64,000 nucleotides of DNA from Microthyrium microscopicum (Eukaryota; Ascomycota; Dothideomycetes; Microthyriales; Microthyriaceae). Location of the stretch: the NCBI GenBank assembly GCA_010405405.1, contig MU004239.1:1166713-1230712 (forward strand), read 5' to 3'. The notes beneath the pieces are model-generated. The model was not told the origin of the DNA and searched no databases. It saw only the letters and a list, made by a program, of their open reading frames with translations. Made by a program: the position numbers and the translations under genes. Below, piece after piece: positions 33,822-45,183 of the stretch (positions are counted from its first letter, which is position 1; each line of letters opens with the position of its first letter).

Positions 33822-35306
33822 CTATGGTCTATCGCCTCTGGCGCAAAAGTGAACACCTTCCTGTCTACATCCCTTGACGTGTTCGATCACTTCATGGATC
33901 TTGATTACGGTATGGATCGCAATTGAGGCTAGGTCACCCTCAGTGGGAGTTCTAGACTCTATGTTTGACAGATCATTATTTAGCTTGAGCTCATTTCCCA
34001 GTTCATCGCCACCTAGCAAACCAAGAAACAGCTGGTCCAGAAGACTATGCGGCACTCCTAGTCTCTGCATCGCCGGGTTGTTACTCAAGTCAAGTGATAC
34101 CAAATCGGAAATTCGGGATTGGCGATACGGTTCGAAAGCTTCAGGGGGGTCATGCTGAATATGCTCTGCGACATCAGCCATGTTGCGCAGATAACGTTGT
34201 AACCAAGGCCCTTTGACTTGTTCCGTTTCTGCCCACGTCCATAGGTCTTCGTCCAGGTAGTTCATGGACGCATGAGAATAGAGACTATGTGCTAGCAACG
34301 TGCTGACGATTGGAAAATGACAGCCGTGTTCCAGCACAGCCGAGCGGACCATGTCTTGTGTGACTTTGACGTAACCCGCTGCATTCCCACGGTGGCATAT
34401 CATGGCTGGGTAGTGATGGTAATCGATAGGGTTTCGGGCCCAACAAGCATTGAACACCTCGCGGCGACTGGTGTCAATGCTTTCGAGTAGGCAATAATAA
34501 GACAGACTGTCGCCAGGAGCATGAAGCAAATGCTGCAACATGAACCATTGCTTCTGTGGTATAGCAAAATTGACTATGCAGAAGCTTGCATCTTGAATGT
34601 TCGCAAAGTCAAAAACGTCAAGTCGCATCTGGAATTCTGATACAAGAAGTTTGTACAGAGCTACTTCATCCGCACTCAAGTGCTTGGTCAAGAGTTTTGC
34701 TGGGGGCCGGAGACCCAACAATTGAGATCGGTCTCTCCAGTAAAATGATAAGCTTTGATCTGCCAATCGTTCATCATCAAAATAGGACTCGGAAAAGTTG
34801 CAAGCCCACTCGTCGGATTCCGCGATCATTTTGTCAAGGACTTGTTCCTGGACTACAATGAAGCTTCGCATAAACACCAAATCTGCCCAAGGCTCCTCGA
34901 ACAGTGAACACAGGAGTTGAGCTCGGGTTTGGAGACGTTCGTAGATAGCATGTAAAGCTTCGTCTCTCTCTTCGACTTCTTCAGGGTACATAGCCATTTC
35001 AACTTGCATAGACTTGAGCCATAAGTGATGAGTCAGGAGATTTTTGCAAACCAGCAGCAAGAACGTCCGTGAAGATAGAGCCCGTCCAATAAGTGGAGAG
35101 CTCTTAGGCAAAGCCGGATTCGGACAGAAGAAGAATACCAGCTCCAGAACTTCTGTTGGTAGGCGCTCCAGTGGTGACAATCGTTTCTTAGACATTGGCA
35201 GCCGTGATGCGCGACCAGTTTTGCGGCGCTTGATAGAGTAAGATTTGCTGGACTCGGCAGATTTTCCAGGTAGGTCTGTACGACGTCGACGCTTCGATGT
35301 TATCAT
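33822..35306 (-). CDS. F-box-like protein, otherwise unknown
   Basis: A single exon of 494 residues from the ATG at 35306 (MITSKRRRRTDLPGK); the frame is open 93 bases further up but the basic start at 35306 is preferred. The N-terminus is strongly basic (nuclear-localisation-like). Residues about 40-95 look like an F-box: LSPLERLPTEVLELVFFFC, then FLLLVCKNLLTHHLWL. The rest is helical with no named repeat; a late leucine-rich stretch (ISDLVSLDLSNNPAMQ) resembles one LRR. A role as an SCF substrate receptor is inferred from the F-box only. Confidence 0.75.
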   Translation of the reverse strand: MITSKRRRRTDLPGKSAESSKSYSIKRRKTGRASRLPMSKKRLSPLERLPTEVLELVFFFCPNPALPKSSPLIGRALSSRTFLLLVCKNLLTHHLWLKSMQVEMAMYPEEVEERDEALHAIYERLQTRAQLLCSLFEEPWADLVFMRSFIVVQEQVLDKMIAESDEWACNFSESYFDDERLADQSLSFYWRDRSQLLGLRPPAKLLTKHLSADEVALYKLLVSEFQMRLDVFDFANIQDASFCIVNFAIPQKQWFMLQHLLHAPGDSLSYYCLLESIDTSRREVFNACWARNPIDYHHYPAMICHRGNAAGYVKVTQDMVRSAVLEHGCHFPIVSTLLAHSLYSHASMNYLDEDLWTWAETEQVKGPWLQRYLRNMADVAEHIQHDPPEAFEPYRQSRISDLVSLDLSNNPAMQRLGVPHSLLDQLFLGLLGGDELGNELKLNNDLSNIESRTPTEGDLASIAIHTVIKIHEVIEHVKGCRQEGVHFCARGDRP

Positions 35307-35924
35307 GTTTGTTGTCGATCGTGTGTGGTGATGTTGAGGTTGTCGAAAAAAATTATATTGCCACTCCACAACAAGAATGAGGGGCTGATATCGTGACACA
35401 GGGGGCTACAAATCACGATCGTTCTTCATGTCTAGACTTACTTTGCTGCCAGTTTTTGGGATGTGTAAAAAGTACGGAAAACACAGAATATGGTAGAAGA
35501 GAAACGTTAAGAAATTGTGAAATTTGAATCGACAAGATACTGGTGTCAAAAGTGGTGATTGTACCTTAGTGCGCCAAAATTTGATACGGCAAGCACACGG
35601 CACATCATGTCTTCTAACTTATGCAAATGATCCTCAAAAGATGTCACACAAGCCCAAGAGCCGAATGCGAATGTGCTCCAGCTTGCTATTTTACTAGAAT
35701 CGTGGATTCCAGCTGGCACGACAAGTTTATTGTCTATTCTGCAGCATATGTGGGGCGAGTCAACCAGTATAAGGCTGAGAGCAAGGCTGACAGATCACCA
35801 AGGTGAAAATGTTCTGAGCATTTGTTGTGTCTTTTTTTGGCTGGCCTGTATTTGATCGTTACATTTGTGACTGCCGTTTAATTTGACTGCATTTTTTTTA
35901 TCACAACTCCAACCCAGTGCTCCC
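35307..35924. other. intergenic, no gene seen
   Basis: Only short chance frames. The part next to 35306 is the promoter side of the F-box gene; the rest abuts the 3' end of the BTB gene. Confidence 0.45.
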
Positions 35925-36675
35925 CTAGGAACCTTGATCCATAACAACCTCCCTCGTACCGGTACTCTCCCCCTCAACACGCACAACAACCTCACGCTCA
36001 ACAACAGCCTCCTCCCGATCAACCAGAATATCCCTACGGAACACCACTGCCCTCCTCACGAACAGATGTTTCCAGAAATAAGGGGTAATACCCTGATCCT
36101 CAATTTTCCCCTTTGACTCGCTGTGTTTTTGCAAGGCGGCATGGACTTGCAGATCATACTTTGAATCATCCTTCCATTCTTTATCATCGTCCGCCCCCGA
36201 ATCACCTATGTCGTAATTGAGTTCGATAGCGCTGTGGTACTTCTCCTCCTCGATCCACTTCACTAGTGGAGCGATAGCCAGGTATCGAGCGTCTTCTAGG
36301 ACGGCGTTGTACATGGCGTAGTCGTGGCCTTTGACTTTATCCCAGAAGAGAGGGAAGATGCCACGGCGGAGGTAGCGGACTGGTAGAAGTTGTTAGTCTA
36401 GACAAAACAATGGCCATGTGACGAGATATCAGGACTGTTTTGTTCTTTGGCTGGTGACAGGACTTTGACTTACGAATATGTTCAAAAGCATTCGGATCGA
36501 CATCCACAAAGTATCCAGCATCTTGAAGTCCACTATCACATCTAGCAGTCACCATTTTCTCAAAGAATGTGGTTTTGAGCGACAGATTAGAGCAGGCGGT
36601 GGTGAAGCACCGGTCATCCACACGAAGTGTGATCAGGGCATCTTGAAAGGGGACCATTCTGTTGTTTTCGTCCAT
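35925..36675 (-). CDS. BTB/POZ domain protein (T1-like)
   Basis: Two exons (36675-36474, 36379-35925) encode 218 residues. The N-terminal half is a BTB fold of the potassium-channel-tetramerisation/KCTD-like sort: ITLRVDDRCFTTACSNL, FFEKMV, YFVDVDPNAFEHILRYLRRG and then FPLFWDKVKGHDYAMYNAVLEDARYLAI, where the intron codon completes HILRY. In fungi such short proteins may act as cullin-3 adaptors or oligomerisation modules. The C-terminal third is charged, with an Arg/Glu/Val-rich tail that has no family match I know. No introns other than the 94-base one are needed. Confidence 0.82.
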
Positions 36676-37381
36676 GAGGAAGGCGGTGGATGACTTGTAA
36701 CTATCGAAGGATAGATTCCTGGCTTGATCATGGTTGAAATAGTAACTAAATAGATCATTTTGATAGAATGAACAAAGCGCTGATATGTTTGATTAGTTAT
36801 AGTGTTCGAATGCGATTGTTGTTGGCGAGTTTGGGCAAATGAATGGTAAGGGGCAATTATGTATTCTTCTTTCAATTATGAATGAGATATGCGTTAAGCA
36901 AAGAGTAGGTATACGTACTAAACATGATCTTTGTCAACCTGACACGTTCATTCAAATACTTCAAATCAACAGCACAGGAAATTGAAAGGAGATGTTGCTA
37001 TGGACAACGCTCGATCTTGAGTGGTTCATGAAATACGATGGGCAACAACGCATGCTGCATTGAAAGGAGGTGGTGACATCCATCGCTGTCGATAGGGGTA
37101 TGCTCTCTGATGTGTCCTTCTATGCACAGCAAGTTAAGCCATTGAGTATGTCCGTTTCCTCTTAAGAGTTATTAGATGATTCTTTCACGAACGGCAAGAC
37201 GTACCTGAATTACCAATTTACCAATCAAATAAGCCATCCCAGACTCACATTTCACATAAACTCAAAATAAGCCGTAAATAAAATCATGTATTTCATTCCC
37301 GCAAAGCCTTACTTCGCAGACAAATATATATCGTCCCGTCAGAACCCATGCAAAAAGTAAAACATCCGTCAGTTAACCATT
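36676..37381. other. intergenic, no gene seen
   Basis: AT-rich spacer between the BTB start and the 3' end of the antiporter gene. No supported feature. Confidence 0.45.
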
Positions 37382-39592
37382 TCATACACCTCCACCATGA
37401 CCACCCCCTCCACTGTTTGGATCTAGCAGTAAGGTCGGCTTGATGAAATCCTCATCGATATGCCGGAATGCGCCAGCAGGATCCTCACTGAGTTCCGAAA
37501 TAAGCTGGCTAATCGCGCCAGTTGCGTTGGCGATTCGACTTGATCCGCTGACATAGCTCTCACTCGCCGCCCGCGTCGGCCGTGCACCAGAAGTCGGGTA
37601 CGGAGATGGACTGCCGGCTGCGGTGGTTGGTGTGCGCATGCCCATTCGGCGCGCAGCTGGTGGAAGGTCGAGATCAGCAGCGTCGTCTGTGTCGTCTGCG
37701 TTGGAGGCGGAGTTGCTGGCGTCGGGGCTGAAGAGGAGGGATTGTTCGGCGGCAGGGTCGGAGCCGTTGAGGTCGCGGCGCGAGAAGCCAGTGTTAGAGG
37801 CGCCGTTGGTGTGGCCGGATGAGTAGGTGCCGTTTCGGTCGCGTGAGGATTCGCGGTGAGGGGAGTCAAGATCGCCGAGCGCAACGCCGTTGCCGCGTGG
37901 CATATGGCCGAATGCGCTGCCGGAAGACTTTTTGAAGGTGCCGGCGGAACCGCCGTGCGTGATGTATTCGATATCGAATTCATCGTCAGAATCTATTTCT
38001 TCCACGACTCCAGTACGGATGTGCAGGATTTCGAGCATGCGGGCTGTGGTGCCGCCAAAGATGATGACGGTGAGCACGACGACGACGAGTACTGTGGCGC
38101 GTAGGACACTGCCGTTGCCTCCAGTAAGACCGGCTGCGAGAGCAACGCCGACGGCACCGCGGAGACCGGCCCAGAAAAGCATGACTTGATGGGCGTAGGG
38201 GAGCTCTTCGGCTTCGACGTTGTTCCGACGGGCGCGGTAGCGAATGAACCAGTTGATCATTCTGGAGAGAGGGAAGATTGCGCACCAACGGGCGACACAG
38301 ATGCCGATGATGGTAATTAGGATGAAGAGCGGCTTGAATACAAGTCTTCGCTCGGTGAAGAGGGAGAGCCCGAGATAGATGAAGATGAAATTCTCGGACA
38401 ATTGAGACATGACTTGGAAGACGAACTTGGTGGTTAGCTGTGTGCGTCTTGACATGTTGAGGTATGCATAATGCTTCATGCATATACCGCAAAATAGGAG
38501 AGATACGATTCCTGTATATTGTGAGCACAAGATCTTTTGACAATCTGACATGTAGCCTACCTGACATGGAAATGGCGTTAGAGAAGAAATAACTGGCGTA
38601 TGCGATGAGTATAATGATACAGCTTTCCGTCTTGGGAAATCTTCTGAGGTAGGTGAATTTAAGCATCAGAGAAGTGATCATGCCTATCATCAATCCGATG
38701 ACCAGACTTCCAAAAAAGACGAACAAGAAAGTGCCAATACTTTCAACCAAGCTAAAGACTTTGAGTCCCTTGCCATCTTCCTTGTATTTTTGAGCAGTTT
38801 CGAAAAGGACGATAGCAATAGCGTCGTTCAGGATGGCTTCGCCAAAGATAACGGTGTACAATTTGGGATCGACTTGATACGCGTTGAAAATGGCTAGAAT
38901 AGTAACGGGATCGGTCGCAGATAGCGTTGCTCCGACTGACATGGCATCAATGAAATCAATATCGACGCCATCCAGATTCATCCGAGTCCAAACGAAGAGG
39001 ATCAGTCCCAAGACAACTGCGGATATGAATGTACCAGCAAAAGCAAAAGTAAGAATGGCGCCTATGTTCCGGAAGAAATTTGCTTGATGCAGTTCGTATC
39101 CAGAAGCAAGAATAATGGGTGGAAGTAGAAGATTGAAGAACATCTGATAATTAAAGCTGACGTTTGACAAGACATCTCCGGATGCGGCCAATCGTAATAT
39201 AAGACCTATGACCATTCCTAAGGCATGTCAGGTATTGTATACTGTCATATGAAAGCAGGATAAGGCATACCGGCAAATATAGACATAACAGTCTCATGAA
39301 CAGCTTGTATGCGCCGAGTCTGTAGAATATAACTGGCAAAGAGGGCGGATATGAGGAGGAGGATGAGAATGAAGAGAGACCATGATGTCGAGATTTCTTG
39401 ATCTGCTGGGGTTTTGGTTTCTATGCTGTGTCAATAGGAAAGTTGTGGGGGCGTATACAGGTAGACGTACGGTCAGGATCTGCCTCGGAGGCTCGTTCTG
39501 GAGATTAGTTAGCCAAAGTGATAGATAAACAGAGCAGTCAAGGAAGCGTACTCATGAGCTGCAAAGCAGCAATAGCCAAACCTGCAACCATG
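37382..39592 (-). CDS. NHX1: endosomal/vacuolar Na+/H+ exchanger, NHX1 type
   Basis: Five exons (39592-39553, 39497-39471, 39420-39271, 39217-38561, 38511-37382) encode 667 residues. The second exon is only 27 bases. The exchanger core has about 12 helices with the amiloride-site block FFNLLLPPIILASGYEL, the ATDPVTILAIF motif, FGEAILNDAIAIVLF (the ND cation/proton site), and FWAGLRGAVGVALA. This matches the eukaryotic CPA1 NHX/NHE6-like branch, which acidifies and balances Na+/K+ in late endosome, trans-Golgi and vacuole. The C-terminal 200 residues are a polar, Ser/Gly-rich cytosolic tail ending in a Gly-rich GGGGHGGGV. All four splice sites keep phase 1. Confidence 0.93.
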
Positions 39593-40586
39593 GCTGCGAC
39601 TTGAACAGCGACGCCCGCATGGGGCTTTGGCGGTGGTTTAAATCAGCTTGCGATTGCGGCCTTGAGCGGCGCGAACGGGTGGAATCGAGGACGGTTGTTG
39701 AGCAGGGCGGCAAGACTCGAGGATATTTGACAGTGAGAGCCACGGGGATGACTGATATTCAGCGGAGTGGAGTGTCGAGGGATATAGAAATGGCAGATGG
39801 TGAGGTTGTTTGATGAATATTGCAGAGTAGATGTTGGAGTTGAAGCCATGTTGAAGTTTGGTTGACGTTGCGGTTGGAGCTGTATGGGCTCTGATTGGTC
39901 AAAAGGGGCAAGGAAGAAGGTGACAGCTGGTGTGACAGTGGCTCACTAAAATTAAGGGAACCTTAGCGGGACGACTCAGTAATTCCAGGATACAACCTCC
40001 AAATTAGGGACTCGGCTTTCCTACCGACAGCGGCTCAAGCGGCCAAGATTCCGTGGGTCCGAGGATGGGGAAAGGCTGGGAGCAATTCAGGTCCCGATGA
40101 TGATCCATCGCAGACTCGCAGTAATGACATGGGTTGATACCACCATCACCAATCCATCGCGACGTCAACCCTCGAGGGTACTCTTGAAAATGTCATTCAT
40201 CTCGATTTGTCTCTGTATACCATCTGCCAATTATACTTTGTCTTTCCTTGACTAAAAGCTCCACAAGATCGTATTTGTTTCTTGCATCTTACTGTTCCAT
40301 ACATCACCCGCCAAACATCGCCCAGCGCATCCCCTCAGCCCCAGTCGGCCAACGTTGTCGGGCGTACTGCTCTCTCGTGACACTCATAAAATGACCTATC
40401 CCTGAGACCTTTGACACAAAGCTGTCTTTTCTTTCTTCTTCTGCCTATTCTTATTACTTTGCACCACCGGCGGCATCTACTTTCAATGATACACTAGACT
40501 TATACCTCGCGCGTCCACCCCGCATCCTATACTCTCGGCTTGTTGAGTCCTACTAGTACCTATACCTTGGTCGGAACGAAATTAGC
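39593..40586. other. intergenic, divergent promoters
   Basis: About 1 kb between the divergent antiporter and sugar-transporter starts. CT-rich leader tracts appear from about 40200 toward 40586. No gene supported. Confidence 0.5.
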
Positions 40587-42604
40587 ATGGCAGAATTCTC
40601 GAATAATAACGCCGGCGCATCGTCGAGTCGGTCTCCGCCTAAATCACCTATGCGCGTTTCTCCTGCTGCACACTCGCGCAGCTTCTCGAGAGAGTTGGAA
40701 GCTGACGAACAATCACCGCTACTTGCACCCTCCAAATCATCCTTTGACGACGATGACGAAAATAAGATACCGTCTATTGGTAGTCGGGACACTGAACAAG
40801 AGGAGAACGATTGGACGGAAGAGGAGCATGTATCAAGGTCAAGTTGGTACATGTTCTTGTTGACTTTGGGAGGCTTCGGGTGAGCAATGCGACCGGAGTT
40901 GCAGATGTATAACTAACTGGCGCAAGACTTCAAATGGGATGGGCTGTGGAAATGTCAAATGGCTCAGTGAGTTTTATGCAACTTCTTGGATCGCCGCATC
41001 AAGCTAACGAACGTCAGCCATATTTATTATCCCTCGGTCTCGATAAAGCACTTCTCGCCCTAGTGTGGCTTGCAGGACCACTTTCTGGAGTTATAGTTCA
41101 GCCATATGTCGGTATTAAAAGTGATCGATGCAGGAGTAGATGGGGAAAGAGAAGGCCATTCGTGGCAGCGGGAGCTTTATCAACTATGGTCTCTGTCATG
41201 GCATTGGCATGGGCAAGAGAAATTGTTGGAGGCTTCTATTCCATTTTTGGTGTAGAATCTGGATCAAATGCTGTTAGAATCACTATAATGGTCTTTGCTG
41301 TCTTTTTCGTATATGTCTTGGACTTTGCAATCAACGTCCGTAAGTACGAAGTGAGCAAGTCATACGATATGTGCTAACTGTATTTAGTTCAAGCTGGCAT
41401 AAGAGCATACGCCGTTGACTGCGCCCCGGCCCATCAACAGGAAATAGCAAATGCATGGATATCCCGAATGATAGGAGTCGGCAATATCGTCGGCATGGGT
41501 CTCGGAGGCATCAATCTCCCACGCTACTTTCCATTTCTCGGCAACAGTCAATTCAAAGTCCTATGCGCTCTCGCAGCCATCTCCATGGCCGTTAGTGTCA
41601 GTATCAGCGTCGCCAGCGTTCGCGAACGAGACCCCCGACAAGACACCATGCATCCCAACTCGGAGGACAGCCTGCTTCAGATATTTCGCAGTCTCTGGCG
41701 CTCCCTCTTCCGACTGCCGCCCCAAATCTCCGCTGTCTGCAAAGTCCAATTTTTAGCGTGGATGGGCTGGTTCCCTTTCCTCTTCTATACGTCCACCTTC
41801 ATAGGCGAGATCTACGTGGAACCTTTCTTCGAGGCAAACCCACACATGACACAGTCTGAAATCAACGCCATCTGGGACGAAGGCACGCGCCGCGGTTCCG
41901 TCGCCCTGCTCGTCTTCGCCATAGTAACCTTCGCCGGCAACGTCATCCTCCCCTTCCTCATCGTACCCACCTTTCAGGCCCCAAAGCCAAGCAACGACCT
42001 CGCAGCCACTCCACTCACGCCAACGCATAGCTTGAGCGGCAGCTATCTCAGCGTCAAAAGCTCCATGCGCCCCACCCTCCAAAAGCGCATAACAACACTC
42101 CTAACCAAACTCCAAATTCCAGGCCTCACCCTCCGCCGCACGTGGCTCTACTCCCATCTCCTCTTCTGCGGCTGCATGTGGGCCACGCTCTTCACCCGCT
42201 CCGTGCTCTCCGCCACCCTCCTCGTTGGCGCCGTCGGTATCTGCTGGGCCGTCACCATGTGGGCGCCCTTCGCACTCATCGCATCCGAAATATCCCGCCG
42301 AGACGCAATACGCCGCGGTGTACTCAGGGCGCGTGGCAGAGATGCACAACTCCTCGCGGCTGGGGAGGACGATTCAGCAGATCAAGCCGGTGTAGTACTA
42401 GGAATCCACAATGTAAGTATATCTGCACCGCAGGTGATCGCGACGTTGGTGGGGAGTGTATTATTTCATTATTTGCAGAAGCCCAGAGGCACACCTGGGG
42501 ATACAAGTGTGGCGTGGTTCTTCCGGCTGGGGGGACTGTGTGCGTTGGGAGCGGCGTGGTTGACACATCGGGTGGGAGAGGATAAAGGGGAAGATGATGG
42601 TTAA
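40587..42604 (+). CDS. sucrose/alpha-glucoside transporter (MFS, GPH-like)
   Basis: Four exons (40587-40879, 40927-40966, 41018-41339, 41388-42604) encode 623 residues. After a polar cytosolic N-terminus of about 90 residues come 12 hydrophobic helices with the plant/fungal sucrose-carrier signature: GLQMGWAVEMSNGSPYL, LVWLAGPLSGVIVQPYVG, SDRCRSRWGKRRPFV, and INVLQAGIRAYAVDCAP, each restored by splicing. It is a proton-coupled disaccharide importer like S. pombe Sut1, at the plasma or vacuolar membrane. Intron 2 is 51 bases with no in-frame stop, so an unspliced form would only add 17 residues in the first helix region. The long central cytosolic loop (about 370-420) is normal for the family. 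Confidence 0.9.
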
Positions 42605-43017
42605 AGAGGATAAGGGGAGGAGGAGTTGGTGGGGAGTTTTTGTATGATATTAATGATGTTATTATACTACATTGTATGTCTGATCTGTAGACTATTCATG
42701 ATCTTGCTTCTGACCTTAAAGCCGCTGCTGTGCCACGCCGTAATGTGTTTTGTAAAGCTGTTGGAGCCCATCTACTTCGATGGCTCGCTGGGTATATCAT
42801 ATCTCATATCATATCTCATGCTCTTCCATCCCATCCCATCTCATCACTCCTTCCCCTAGCAATCATTAGCCGCAATCCCAAGTCAAACCACTTGCATAAC
42901 TTACCTGTTCACGCCCCACTTGTGCACTTTCGCTCCTTCTCACTTTATCATCCGCTTGACCATTCTTTTCGCCATGTTCCAGTATATTCGTACGTATCCC
43001 ACTCCTCTCCTACTCCC
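42605..43017. repeat. 3' spacer with short tandem repeats
   Basis: Between convergent genes. Two perfect copies of ATATCATATCTC lie at 42794-42817, followed by CATCC/CATCT pentamers to about 42846. Otherwise untranslated-region-like. Confidence 0.6.
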
Positions 43018-43494
43018 TCAATCATCCTTCCCAATCCCAAACTCCTCCTCACAATCCTTAACTCGAGCCTTCCGATTCTCAGCAACCATGCCAATCAGTC
43101 CCTGTCCTATATCGCGCACTGCATTGTAGGCGTGCAATTTTGCAATGTGGTTTTTGTGGATTTGTTTGGCGCCGCGGAGGGTGGCTTCTTCTTCGGTGCG
43201 TGTTAGGCCATGTTGTGTAGTGGTCGTGGAGCTATGCTGGTAGAGGTGGTGGAAATGTGCTGCGCTGGATGTATAGGTTGGCGCAGTGGATGGTGTAGGA
43301 TGTTCGGTTGGTTGGGAGTCGGTGGTTTTGGTGGTGGAGGGGAAGAGCGCGGCGTGTAGGGAGAGCAGGAGAGAGTTGCGCTCGGATTGGAGGGATACGA
43401 GGGTTTCGGCGGGAGTGGGTTTTTTGGGTTGGTCTTTGGTGGGTGAGGAGGTTGGGGGATTTGGTGTTGGGGGTCGGAATATTGTTTTCGCCAT
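43018..43494 (-). CDS. SWI5: Swi5/Sae3-type recombination mediator
   Basis: A single exon. The ATG at 43494 gives 158 residues (MAKTIFRPPTPN); an upstream in-frame ATG at 43611 would add 39 Pro-rich residues. The C-terminal 55 residues are diagnostic for Swi5/Sae3: IHKNHIAKLHAYNAVRDIG, then GQGLIGMVAENRKARVKD and EEFGIGKDD. An upstream ETLVSLQSERNSLLLSLHA segment fits the coiled coil that pairs with the Sfr1/Mei5 partner. The complex stabilises Rad51 and Dmc1 filaments in homologous recombination. The Thr/Pro-rich linker between coiled coil and C-terminal block is longer than in yeast. It converges with the sugar transporter. Confidence 0.88.
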   Translation of the reverse strand: MAKTIFRPPTPNPPTSSPTKDQPKKPTPAETLVSLQSERNSLLLSLHAALFPSTTKTTDSQPTEHPTPSTAPTYTSSAAHFHHLYQHSSTTTTQHGLTRTEEEATLRGAKQIHKNHIAKLHAYNAVRDIGQGLIGMVAENRKARVKDCEEEFGIGKDD

Positions 43495-43958
43495 CGTTGG
43501 GGGGAAAAGGGTGGTGGGAGGCTGGAGATGTGGTTGAGATGGATAGGGCGGAGTTGGTTCCGGTAGTGGTTTGGTGTTTCTTTTTTGGATGGATGGAGCT
43601 TGCAACTTCATTCCTTACTCGAGTCAACAGGTCGACAAAATAATGGCGTATTCCCATCCAGTGCGATCTGAGCCATCTTTTTCTTTGATGAAATGATCCT
43701 TTATTTCCCAGCGCATTCGATGGCTGTTTGATGACCTCACGCGTTCGCGTTGAAGAAGCAATAAAGTACTCGGTATCAAAGCATAGCAGATGGTAAACAT
43801 GGCGCTTCATGGGAAGTTGCAATTGATATTGTCAAGCAGTTGGCTCTACCCGCGACCTTGCTTTGATTCCAGTCACTCTACTTGCGACGGGTCAGTGCTA
43901 CAGTAGCAAAGTATTGTTTCAGCAACGATGTCACAGAGAATTGTTGACAATCTCCTAT
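43495..43958. other. spacer upstream of SWI5, 3' side of HET fragment
   Basis: Holds the likely SWI5 promoter (and the alternative 5' extension to 43611) and the end of the accessory segment. No further gene. Confidence 0.45.
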
Positions 43959-44669
43959 TCACTTGATGACAAAGCCGATGGGCATGAAACCATGGTTGTC
44001 AACAGCTTCAAATATCTCTCCATCCATAAAGCCCAAAATGAAACAGGGACCCACAAGTTCATGATATCCTTCGTGTTTCCGAACTATGTATAGCCCTCCA
44101 TCATCTACAATTGCGCAAGCGATATCACCACTTCTGATTCCAATAGGCCCGAGTCCAAAGTATTCATCGTCTGTCCAGAAGAAAGATCGATTTGCGTTAG
44201 CCGTAAAGAACCTCTCCGAGTATTCATAATGAAGTTGAATACCATTAGTGACTTGCTCTATCTGGGACCATGGGTCCACAAACTCTCCATCAGGCTTTCC
44301 TAAAACATCCAGTAAGAGAGAATCAATGTTCTCATTATCGTACTGATCGTCCAGACTGAAGATACGCTTCGTCAGGGTTCTGTGATTGGTCTCCGTCAAT
44401 TTTTCGCGCACTGTTCCTTGTATAAACGCAAATGCCAGGAAGCTACTGGCGAATCTAAGATAATCAGAGCCTATCTTGGAAAGTCGTCTATCACTGGTCT
44501 TATCGAAATCGAGTATCAACGTACGGAACAACGCTTCGATTCGTGATACACCAGAAGCGTATGATGCTCGTGGACTATTCAGGAACTCGAACCAGGAGGC
44601 AATCTCTTGAAAGAACCCTTGTTCCCAAATCCTAGTGAGGCGTTGGCAGTGGAAACCTCTGGTCCTCAC
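43959..44669 (-). pseudogene. C-terminal part of a HET-type (heterokaryon incompatibility) protein
   Basis: The frame ends with the hallmark C-terminal block of HET-domain proteins: a GIRSGDIACAIVDDGG stretch, VRKHEGYHELVGPCFI and LGFMDGEIFEA. The same frame stays open upstream to about 44750 (GSTSPRVAFGISKVPN). No HET domain proper is found upstream before the next gene, where such proteins carry 300-400 more residues, and no start codon with context is seen. It is therefore most likely a 5'-truncated remnant; a short expressed product or an unrecognised exon cannot be ruled out. HET genes trigger self/non-self recognition and cell death on fusion; this piece alone lacks the effector domain. 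Confidence 0.55.
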
Positions 44670-45183
44670 AACATTAGGGACTTTCGAAATACCAAATGCA
44701 ACTCGTGGACTGGTAGATCCAACACGAATTCCGGCACTGAAATGAGCACTTAGGTACCTACCTAACTTAGATACTGTCCCATTCCCAGCCCGATAATCCT
44801 GGCGGTCGCCGGCAATAGGACGTTATCAGAACTTTTCGTAAATAAGTCTCCATTAGGTATTAACAACTCGGTTGTAACTTTCCGGCGCGTGATGGATGAA
44901 ATGCGTTACTTTAATAAACTAAATAGCTTTTGGAATAAAACTGATGTGAGTGGACTCTTTGCGCAGATAGACATGGTAATATTTGACTTCCATACCACCT
45001 GGTCGGTACCGTCCGTAAAAGTATCAACCAGTGCCCAGAGGCTACAAATATTCCTTCATCAACAAATCAAGGTAGAGATTGAACAAAGTGTCTATCACGG
45101 ATATGCTGCTTAGCGCGCGAAAGTGAATTTTATTATTGAAATCATTCATATTTCCTTTGTGTATCATGATAGTACCTAGCCAG
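44670..45183. other. spacer, broken 5' side of the HET fragment
   Basis: No HET domain and no other gene is readable on either strand. Confidence 0.4.

Noticed and set aside
36478-36693. open frame on the opposite strand of the BTB gene
   Set aside because: Shadow of the BTB exon with no domain.
41561-42349. long opposite-strand frames over the sugar-transporter gene
   Set aside because: Antisense shadows with skewed composition (Glu/Gly/Ala rich).
43232-43822. overlapping long frame in another register over SWI5
   Set aside because: Arises from low-complexity Thr/Pro coding sequence; the Swi5 frame carries the family motif.
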